Assembly: GCF_001681715.1 (NCBI RefSeq)
Contig: NZ_LNWY01000024.1
Span: 81,715 to 145,714 of the forward strand
Source: Tritonibacter mobilis
Lineage (GTDB): Bacteria > Pseudomonadota > Alphaproteobacteria > Rhodobacterales > Rhodobacteraceae
DNA: 64,000 bases
Direction: 5' to 3'
A program made the position numbers and the translations under genes. Under the pieces are notes generated by a model. The model searched no databases. It was given only the letters and a program-made list of their open reading frames with translations, and was not told the origin of the DNA. Positions 57,918-64,000 of the stretch are shown here, in pieces (within the stretch, counting starts at the first letter, position 1; each line of letters starts with the position of its first letter).

Positions 57918-59507
57918 ATGCGTCGATTGATTATTTGCTGTGATGGCACATGGAACACCGCAGATCAGCACACCGGAGGCGTGCCGACACCGACCAATGT
58001 GGCGAAGCTGCATTCTCTGGTGGCCCGGACCGGTCATGATGGGATCGAACAGATCGATTACTACCGGCGCGGGGTCGGCACATCCGGCGGACTATTGCGA
58101 CGCATGCTGGGAGGGGCCATCGGGCTCCGGCTCGAAGATGATATCATGAGTGCTTACAAGTTCCTCGCCGAGACCTATGAGCCGGGCGATCAGATCTATC
58201 TGTTTGGGTTCAGTCGAGGGGCCTACACGGTACGGAGCCTTGCGGGGATGGTCTCAAAAGTGGGGCTTGCTGATTTACGCCCCGCGCATCTGTCGCCCTA
58301 TGAGGACAGCTGGGAGGTGGTGAAACGCTTGATGCGGACCTATCAGGCGCGCAAAGCAGGAGACGAGAAGGCAGGGCTTCAGAAACAGTTTCTGGAAGAG
58401 CGCCCAGTGTCGGTCCAGTTCCACAACGAGACAGCAGATATCGGCTTTCGGTTCATCGGCGTTTGGGACACGGTCGGCGCGCTGGGCATTCCGGATGACA
58501 AGGGGCTGTTGCGGCTGCTCCTTGGGGATGTTCTCAAACATGAGTTTGGCGACACCACATTGGGCCGCAATGTGGAATGCGCCCGCCATGCGCTGGCGAT
58601 GGATGAGCGGCGCAAGGATTTTACCCCGACGCTCTGGACAGATTGGGCGCGGGGGCAGGATGTCGAACAGCGTTGGTTCCCCGGCGTTCACGGTGATGTC
58701 GGCGGCAGCTACGCCGATAGCGGCCTTGGGGATCTGACGCTGGAATGGATGCTGCAAGAGGCACGGGCCAATGGTCTTGCTCTGCGCGAGATCTCACCGG
58801 GGCGTATGAACCCGGATGCGTTCGCGCGGCGGCACAATTCCTATCTGGGCTGGTTTCGTTTGCGTCCCACCCGGCCGCGTGCTGTCCCCGAGGTGTCGGA
58901 GGCCGCAGCCGATGTGGCCGATTGGACCAGCCGTACCCGTTTTGATGCCTCGGTGATTGCGCGGCACATGACATCCCCACCGGGAGAAAAAAGCTATTGG
59001 CCCACCCATGTGTTGGGCGTCGCCCAAAGCACCGAGACCATCGCGGCGGCACGCAAGCGTTGGAACGCCACCGGGGTATATTTGGAGCGGGGGGCCCAAT
59101 ACCGGATAAAGGCCAAAGGGCAATGGCAGGATGCATCGATCCCTGCCACCGCTGATGGGGCAAATCCGGGGATATATCTGGGCAAGATCGGATATGCGTT
59201 GGCGGCGGTTCCCGAATTGCTGCGCAAAGCGATCCGGATGCGCAAGGGATTTGCCAGCGCTGATGTGCCATTCTCGCGCCGCATTGATGGCGCGCCTTGG
59301 TTTGCGCTTATCGGAGCAATCGCCAACGGGCAGGTGACTCAAACCAGCGAGGACGAGGTCTCTGATCACGAATACCACTGCCTTGGTCAGGAAGCGGTGA
59401 TCGCGCCGAGTCAAAGCGGTTATCTCTACCTCTTTGCCAATGACGCATGGCAAATGTACGGCAACAACGCCGGTGTGCTGCGCGTTGAGGTGACACGGCT
59501 CAGCTAG
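57918..59507 (+). CDS. DUF2235 hydrolase with lectin-like C-terminal domain
   Basis: 529 residues. The DUF2235 (alpha/beta hydrolase) domain spans about 1-340: IICCDGTWN, nucleophile elbow GFSRG with S99, and later WFPGVHGDVGGSY with a likely catalytic Asp/His. DUF2235 includes the T6SS phospholipase Tle1 group. Residues about 383-529 look like the LecA/PA-IL galactose-lectin fold: PWFALIGAI and the Ca-site block ND...YGNNAG, with D509, N516 and N517 aligned to LecA D100, N107 and N108. AAGGGGGA precedes the ATG at 57918. No VgrG, signal peptide or immunity gene is adjacent. Substrate and location are unknown. Confidence 0.8.
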   Translation: MRRLIICCDGTWNTADQHTGGVPTPTNVAKLHSLVARTGHDGIEQIDYYRRGVGTSGGLLRRMLGGAIGLRLEDDIMSAYKFLAETYEPGDQIYLFGFSRGAYTVRSLAGMVSKVGLADLRPAHLSPYEDSWEVVKRLMRTYQARKAGDEKAGLQKQFLEERPVSVQFHNETADIGFRFIGVWDTVGALGIPDDKGLLRLLLGDVLKHEFGDTTLGRNVECARHALAMDERRKDFTPTLWTDWARGQDVEQRWFPGVHGDVGGSYADSGLGDLTLEWMLQEARANGLALREISPGRMNPDAFARRHNSYLGWFRLRPTRPRAVPEVSEAAADVADWTSRTRFDASVIARHMTSPPGEKSYWPTHVLGVAQSTETIAAARKRWNATGVYLERGAQYRIKAKGQWQDASIPATADGANPGIYLGKIGYALAAVPELLRKAIRMRKGFASADVPFSRRIDGAPWFALIGAIANGQVTQTSEDEVSDHEYHCLGQEAVIAPSQSGYLYLFANDAWQMYGNNAGVLRVEVTRLS

Positions 59508-59629
59508 GGCAGGCATCTAAGAATAGCGCACTTGTATCCGAACCAAGAGCACTGTTTAACATATGCAGGACCCAAGGTATCCGCCGGCACAGGCCATCGC
59601 TGTCACGCGCGGAGAGAACGGATAGGCAG

Positions 59630-60838
59630 ATGCTGCGCGCAGCCCAAACACCCCCAACGCTGATGACACTGATCGTTGGCACTGCACTGTCGGTGCTGTC
59701 GCTCAATATGTTCCTGCCCTCGCTGCCCGGCATCGCCAAAGAGTTTCAGGTCGACTACGGGCTCGCCAATCTTTCGGTTGCTGGCTACCTCGCGATCTCT
59801 GCAGCGCTTCAGATTGTCATGGGGCCGATGTCGGATCTTTATGGTCGGCGTAAGGTGATGCTGTTGTGTTGTGCGATGTTCGTGCTGGCCTCTGTGGGCT
59901 GCGCATTGGCAAGCAACATTTGGGTGTTTCTCGGCTTTCGCCTGCTACAAGGCGCGATCATCAGCGGGCAGGTGATTTCGCGCGCGGTTATTCGCGATAT
60001 GTACCCGCCCAGCGAAGCGGCGAGTAAACTCGGCTATATGGGAATGATCATGGCGTTGGCCCCGATGACCGGGCCGATGATCGGAGGCGCGCTTGATATG
60101 GCCTTTGGCTGGCGGGCAGGGTTCTGGCTCTATACGGGACTTGGGCTGTTGGTGCTCTGGCTCACGTGGGGCGATATGGGAGAGACCAATACCAATCGTT
60201 CAGCCACGTTCCGGGCGCAGATGCGTCTTTATCCGCATCTCTTTGCCTCGCGCCGCTTCTGGGGCTATTCGGCCTGCGTCGCCTTTTCGATTGGAGGGTT
60301 CTACTCCTTTGTCACGGGCGCGCCGATGGTGGCTGCGGCTTGGTTTGATCTCAGCCCGGCAATGGTGGGGCTGGGGATCGGCATCATCACCTGTGGTTTC
60401 ATGGTGGGGAACTTTGTCACCGGGCAAATGGCTCAGCGGCTTCCCCTCATGACGCTAATTATGATCGGTCGGGTGATCTCCTGTGTGGGGCCTGCGCTGG
60501 GCCTTGGTCTGTTCTGGATTGGGCAGGGGAGTGAGCTGGTCTTTTTCGGCTCTGCCATATGTGTCGGGCTGGGCAACGGGTTGACCATCGCCAATGCCAG
60601 TGCGGGTTTGATGTCCGTACGCCCGGAACTCGCGGGCAGCGCTGCAGGGCTTTCGGGGGCAATGACGGTGGCGCTGGGCGCGGCATTGACCACCGTGACG
60701 GGGATCGCGGTACAGCCGGAGACCGCGCCCTATGCGGTGCTGGGGATCATGCTGGGCGCAAGCCTTCTGGCACTGATCTCGGCGATCTATGTGTTGGTTG
60801 TCGACCTTCAGGATCCATTGGAAACCGCGCATGGCTGA
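59630..60838 (+). CDS. Bcr/CflA family multidrug efflux MFS transporter
   Basis: 402-residue drug:H+ antiporter with about twelve helices. The family start NMFLPSLPGIAKEFQVDY and motif A GPMSDLYGRRKVML are clear. The second helix bundle has the GVLGIMLGASLLAL-type C-terminus. Substrates could include bicyclomycin-like drugs, sulfonamides or cysteine. Single gene, 122 bases after DUF2235; no regulator next to it. Confidence 0.9.
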   Translation: MLRAAQTPPTLMTLIVGTALSVLSLNMFLPSLPGIAKEFQVDYGLANLSVAGYLAISAALQIVMGPMSDLYGRRKVMLLCCAMFVLASVGCALASNIWVFLGFRLLQGAIISGQVISRAVIRDMYPPSEAASKLGYMGMIMALAPMTGPMIGGALDMAFGWRAGFWLYTGLGLLVLWLTWGDMGETNTNRSATFRAQMRLYPHLFASRRFWGYSACVAFSIGGFYSFVTGAPMVAAAWFDLSPAMVGLGIGIITCGFMVGNFVTGQMAQRLPLMTLIMIGRVISCVGPALGLGLFWIGQGSELVFFGSAICVGLGNGLTIANASAGLMSVRPELAGSAAGLSGAMTVALGAALTTVTGIAVQPETAPYAVLGIMLGASLLALISAIYVLVVDLQDPLETAHG

Positions 60839-60985
60839 TCCATACGCGGCTTTCGCCTAAGCGCTGGGCACAAGCCTCTTCCCATGGGCGGGCTGTCGTG
60901 CTACCCGGCGCCAGAATGTTGCGGCGACCGTCATCGCGGCCACCGTGACCTAATCGACCTCAGAATGTCTCAAGGAGATCGCCCG

Positions 60986-61408
60986 ATGGCACTGGAACGC
61001 ACTTTTTCGATCATCAAGCCCGACGCAACCCGCCGCAACCTGACTGGCGCAATCAACGCCAAGTTCGAAGAAGCAGGCCTGCGCATTGTTGCACAAAAGC
61101 GCATCCACATGACCAAAGCACAGGCTGGCAAGTTCTATGAAGTGCACGCCGAGCGTCCCTTCTATGACGAGCTGTGCGAATTCATGTGCTCCGCTCCGGT
61201 GGTCGTGCAGGTTCTCGAAGGCGAAGGCGCTATCGCAAAGAACCGCGAAATCATGGGCGCAACCAACCCGGCAGACGCAGCCCCCGGCACCATCCGCGCC
61301 GAGTTTGCAGAATCCGTGGGTGAAAACTCTGTGCACGGCTCCGACGCTCCGGAAACCGCAGCTGTAGAAATCGCCTACTTCTTCTCCGGTCTCGAGCTGG
61401 TTGGCTAA
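60986..61408 (+). CDS. ndk: nucleoside diphosphate kinase
   Basis: Transfers the gamma phosphate between NTPs and NDPs through phospho-His. The catalytic H117 is in [20 protein letters not shown] at the start and the [11 protein letters not shown] nucleotide loop are present. Length is 140 residues. AAGGAGA lies before the ATG. Ends in a strong terminator at 61472. Confidence 0.97.
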   Translation: MALERTFSIIKPDATRRNLTGAINAKFEEAGLRIVAQKRIHMTKAQAGKFYEVHAERPFYDELCEFMCSAPVVVQVLEGEGAIAKNREIMGATNPADAAPGTIRAEFAESVGENSVHGSDAPETAAVEIAYFFSGLELVG

Positions 61409-61471
61409 TAGTTTAGCCGTTGAGCAATCGACGGCGAACTTAGTTCAATCATTGAACCGCTGAGAATTTTG

Positions 61472-61502
61472 GCCGTCACGCCCCGCGCGTGGCGGCTTTT
61501 TT
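61472..61502 (+). terminator. intrinsic terminator of ndk
   Basis: GCCGTCACGC and GCGTGGCGGC pair (one G-T) around CCCGC, followed by six T. Confidence 0.88.
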
Positions 61503-61525
61503 GTGGGTGAGATATGGCCTGCAAT

Positions 61526-61861
61526 TCAGCCGGGGCGACGCTCCACCACACCGATTTCATTCAGGATCGCATCAAATGCCGAGCGGTCGCTGTCAAAGCT
61601 CTGGTCCTTGATCGCATCAAAGCGTGTGCGCAGCGCTTTCTTCTCCTCGCCTTTGCAGTCGTTCCACGGGCGGCCCTGCAACGCCATCACCAACACATAG
61701 TAGCCGATGAAGTGCGGCTTGCCGCCACTCTCGAGCAACTTGCCATAGGCCGCATCGGCGCCAAGGGCACGCAATTCTTCGGCCGAGTGAATGCCCGCAC
61801 GGGTGCAGGCGGCCTCAAAAGCGGGGCCGAGGTTCTTAATGGAGGAAACGGGTGTGCTCAT
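61526..61861 (-). CDS. TfoX C-terminal domain protein
   Basis: 111 residues matching the TfoX/Sxy C-terminal helix-hairpin-helix region: IKNLGPAFEAACTRAGIHSAEELRALGADAAYGKLL. The N-terminal TfoX half is missing, so it is a stand-alone C-domain as often seen in alphaproteobacteria. It is not evidence of natural competence by itself. Function unknown. Divergent from the ManC-like gene. Confidence 0.88.
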   Translation of the reverse strand: MSTPVSSIKNLGPAFEAACTRAGIHSAEELRALGADAAYGKLLESGGKPHFIGYYVLVMALQGRPWNDCKGEEKKALRTRFDAIKDQSFDSDRSAFDAILNEIGVVERRPG

Positions 61862-62204
61862 GAGGCGACCATACTCTGGCCCCGCGCTGACGTCAGCCCT
61901 GAATGGATCGCCACTGCGTATAAGGGAGGAGCGCCAGTGGCTGTGCTGGCACTGATTCTCAAGTTAATGGTTAATGATCCCAATGTGTTAGCCAGATCAT
62001 GGTTAACGGGCGTTAGTGTGTGGGCGGCGAAATAATGTTACCTGAAAATTCTGTGATTTTGTGACCCTCGGCGTGGGTAAACCCTATCCCGAAGGCGTGG
62101 TCCTATCCTTTGGGGAGGGCCGCAGAAACCGATGGATAGGACGTACGAACATGCAAACTCAATTAGATTTGTACACATCGGAATACAAACACCAAGAGGT
62201 TCCA
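61862..62204. other. 343-base divergent intergenic region
   Basis: Lies between the TfoX-C and ManC-like starts. It has TTAA-rich stretches (GTTAATGGTTAATG at about 61963; GGTTAACGGGCGTTAG at about 62001). A possible but weak longer start for the next gene is at 62151. A TTTGTA/TACAAA dyad is at 62168-62189. No gene was found. Confidence 0.5.
62168..62189. promoter_or_regulatory. operator-like dyad before the ManC-like gene
   Basis: TTTGTA and TACAAA with a 10-base spacer. It ends seven bases before the AAGAGG ribosome binding site of the gene at 62205. The symmetry suits a dimeric regulator; in the mRNA it could also form a weak stem. Confidence 0.4.
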
Positions 62205-63527
62205 ATGTTACACCCCATCATTCTCGCAGGCAGCGTACACCAGTCAAGTGAACGGGCGAGCGGGGTGTGCCCAATGCCTCTGGAAGCCGCGCCCGGCGCA
62301 CCCAGCCGGTTTGAACGGCTCTTGTCCGCCCTGTCTGGCGACGTCTTCTCAGCACCGGTTGTTGTCACCACCCAAGACAGCGCGCCGCTGGTCGACCGTC
62401 AATCCGCACACCGCAAAGCCCGCCTGATCGTGGAACCCGACACCCACAAGCCTGCCGCAGCCCTCCTGAGTGCGGTTCTCTCCCTGCGTCACATGCCCGG
62501 CGCACTTGTGGTCGTCGCTCCGGCCTCTGCCGATTTGGAAGATGCGCGCAAGCTCGATCTGGCGCTCTGCAACGCCATCCCTGCCGCGCAGCGCGGCGAG
62601 ATTGTGATGCTTGGTCAGCGCACCACACGGGCCTATGCTGGCTACGGCATTATGGAAGTGGTGTCTCAGCCGCATGAGAACGTGCCGGTGGCCGTAAGTC
62701 GCGTTTTGGCCTCTGGCCGCCAAACCACGCTTTCACATCTATTGCAGGGCAACCATCAGCTCTGGGGCATGGGGATCTATGTCGCCCGCGTTGACGTGTT
62801 GCTTGCGGCGTTCAAGAGCCACGCAAGCCGTCTTTTTCTGCCGGTCAAGAATGCGTTGCAGCGGGCCGAGGCAGTCGATGGGACAAAGATGTTGGATGCG
62901 GCAACCTACCGGCGCGTCAAAGCGATCACCTTTGAAAAAGCGGTTGCAGAAAAGATCGATAACGTCTGCGCCATTCAGCTTGATCCGGCCTGGAGCGAAG
63001 TACAGCAATGGGATCAGGATGCAGCGGCCGATCGCGCGATATCTGCTTGGGATCAGGATCTTGCAGAAGATCTCTCAGGCGCTGCACGTGCCGCTTCCTC
63101 TGATCTGCACCCGCATGCTGCCGATATGATGGCAGTCTACGCAAGCCTTGCTCAGGCCACCGAAGACGACGCATTGACAGCGCGTAGCACCGAGCACAAA
63201 TGGGGCCGTCACGAAACCCTCGCGATGGGGCCTGGTTTTACCCTGCAGCGTATGGCCATCGCGCCCGGAGCCGCGTTGGAACTCAGCGCCGGTGCGGGGG
63301 GCGCGGAGCATTGGGTTGTCGCGCAGGGATCGGTGTTGGTGACGCTTGGCGATCATGTTCGACTTGTTTGGGAAGGGCAGAGCGCCCGTATCCCCTGTGG
63401 TCGCTCGCGTCGCATCGAAAACCCTGGATCGGGCACGCTTGTCTTGATCCAGCTACAAGTTACCCCGCTGACGGGCACCAAGGACCACAGCCCGCTGCAC
63501 AGCCTTCCCCCCGCCGGAGTTGCCTAA
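62205..63527 (+). CDS. degenerate mannose-1-phosphate guanylyltransferase / ManC-like protein
   Basis: 440 residues matching ManC from end to end, but with altered active sites. The start HPIILAGS aligns with the nucleotidyltransferase start, yet the GxGTRLWPLSR-type loop is absent (VHQSSERASG instead). The metal DHxI region reads APASADLED. Matches elsewhere: VEPDTHKPAAALLSA, YAGYGIMEVV, LWGMGIYVARVDVL, ITFEKAVAEKID, AWSEVQQWD. The C-terminal cupin (WGRHETL, AEHWVVAQGSVLVTLGD) is also divergent. Probably not a working GDP-mannose synthase; a regulatory or recruited role is possible. AAGAGG precedes the ATG at 62205. A terminator follows. Confidence 0.8.
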   Translation: MLHPIILAGSVHQSSERASGVCPMPLEAAPGAPSRFERLLSALSGDVFSAPVVVTTQDSAPLVDRQSAHRKARLIVEPDTHKPAAALLSAVLSLRHMPGALVVVAPASADLEDARKLDLALCNAIPAAQRGEIVMLGQRTTRAYAGYGIMEVVSQPHENVPVAVSRVLASGRQTTLSHLLQGNHQLWGMGIYVARVDVLLAAFKSHASRLFLPVKNALQRAEAVDGTKMLDAATYRRVKAITFEKAVAEKIDNVCAIQLDPAWSEVQQWDQDAAADRAISAWDQDLAEDLSGAARAASSDLHPHAADMMAVYASLAQATEDDALTARSTEHKWGRHETLAMGPGFTLQRMAIAPGAALELSAGAGGAEHWVVAQGSVLVTLGDHVRLVWEGQSARIPCGRSRRIENPGSGTLVLIQLQVTPLTGTKDHSPLHSLPPAGVA

Positions 63528-63558
63528 CCCCCCCTCTTGTCCCGCAACCCGGCTTACT

Positions 63559-63591
63559 GACGTCCCGCGCGCCCACGCGGGGCGTCTTTTT
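63559..63591 (+). terminator. intrinsic terminator of ManC-like gene
   Basis: GACGTCCCGCG and CGCGGGGCGTC pair (one G-T) with loop CGCCCA, followed by TTTTTA, about 30 bases after the stop. Confidence 0.88.
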
Positions 63592-64000
63592 ATGGACCTC
63601 GCCCTATTTTTGAGAGCCGAGTGAAACCGCATGATATCAGGAGACTGTGCGCCATAGGCTTATGTGCGAGGGGGAAGGGTCCTGGTGATACCGTCACGGT
63701 GGGAGGGAGCACGCGAGGAGGTCGCATCTCAACTCTAGAAGGGCCGCAGCCGTTGAGAAAGGCAATCGAACTGCCAGTTTGCGTCGCAGCGTGATGATAT
63801 GGTGTTGGGTTGAGCGAAGTCCGAAAACGATCCATCGCGACACGCTGTCTGATATCCAATGCCGTAGGTGCGACAGGGGCGTGCGGAAATCATACTGCGG
63901 GGCGCAAGCAGCGCCACAAGCGAGCAACGGGTCTGCTCAATCCGACAGGTGTGCTGGAGCTTGCCGCATTATTGTGGCCTTCTAGGACGTGTTGACAAAA
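63592..64000. other. unassigned 3' region of the window
   Basis: About 410 bases with no recognisable gene. Open frames on both strands are short and lack ribosome binding sites and family motifs. A stem TCTCAAC / GTTGAGA (63727-63758) is present. The window ends in GTGTTGACAAAA; too little is visible to call an insertion-sequence end. Confidence 0.5.

Noticed and set aside
57918..59507. Calling the DUF2235 protein a type VI secretion effector
   Set aside because: No vgrG, PAAR, hcp or immunity-like gene nearby, so the T6SS link is not supported in this window.
61960..62020. CtrA-type TTAA-N7-TTAA box
   Set aside because: TTAA half-sites are present but the spacings (3, 6 and 11 bases) do not match.
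63970..64000. Terminal inverted repeat of an insertion sequence
   Set aside because: Only about 12 suggestive bases are visible and no transposase or matching end is in the window.

Overview
The window looks like chromosome of a marine alphaproteobacterium of the order Rhodobacterales (Roseobacter group). This rests on gene content and order: erpA/dgt/argS/SPOR/nagZ/scpA/scpB, the DUF177-rpmF-plsX-fabH-ihfA-merR run, prfA-prmC-DUF4167, and lptF-lptG-lptD-surA-pdxA-ksgA. The DNA is GC-rich and densely coding. Most of it is core housekeeping sequence. I see no prophage, integrated plasmid, CRISPR array, rRNA operon or intact insertion sequence. One tRNA gene is present, tRNA-Pro(GGG).

Layout. 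0-9.4 kb: an unrecognised gene and a DMT transporter, then ErpA facing dgt, argS, a SPOR-domain cell-envelope protein, nagZ, scpA, scpB and a small basic protein. 9.3-12.2 kb: an MFS exporter with a divergent Lrp-type regulator, and a long-form dCTP deaminase. 12.4-18.4 kb (minus strand): tRNA-Pro, a MerR-type protein with a very long disordered tail, ihfA, fabH, plsX, rpmF and DUF177. 18.5-23.7 kb: bamE, olsB (ornithine lipid), an ABC-F ATPase, an SDR dehydrogenase and a FemAB/GNAT-like protein. 24-30 kb: tyrS, anmK (with nagZ, cell-wall recycling), a DUF985 cupin, selO and a DEAD-box helicase. 30.5-37 kb: a Fur-family regulator, DMT and MFS transporters, eno, two acetyltransferases and a nucleoside hydrolase. 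37-41.6 kb: mazG, an M20 amidohydrolase and two tandem ureohydrolases (agmatinase and a guanidinobutyrase-like enzyme), suggesting guanidino-nitrogen catabolism. 41.6-44.5 kb: prfA-prmC and DUF4167. 44.5-52.2 kb: the LPS-export/outer-membrane block. 52.4-57.7 kb: pepA-holC, a retropepsin-like protease, marC and a second ABC-F ATPase. 57.9-63.5 kb: a DUF2235 hydrolase with a lectin-like C-terminus, a Bcr/CflA exporter, ndk, a TfoX C-terminal-domain protein and a degenerate ManC homologue.

What stands out. (1) The DUF2235 protein at 57918-59507 ends in a domain resembling the LecA/PA-IL galactophilic lectin, keeping the Ca-site residues. (2) The protein at 62205-63527 is a full-length ManC relative that has lost the nucleotide-binding signature; a 6+6 bp dyad sits just before its RBS. 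(3) Two families of dispersed intergenic hairpin repeats occur, one (six copies) built on a hairpin followed by GATATTT and GTTAGAAG, the other a mosaic of GC-rich hairpins in four intergenic regions, every one between convergent genes. (4) A small arginine-rich ORF with a strong ribosome binding site lies upstream of the DUF4167 gene. (5) The MerR protein keeps conserved ends around roughly 570 residues of acidic Pro/Ala-rich sequence. None of these is proven to be a new system; the lectin-hydrolase fusion and the repeat families are the best candidates for follow-up.
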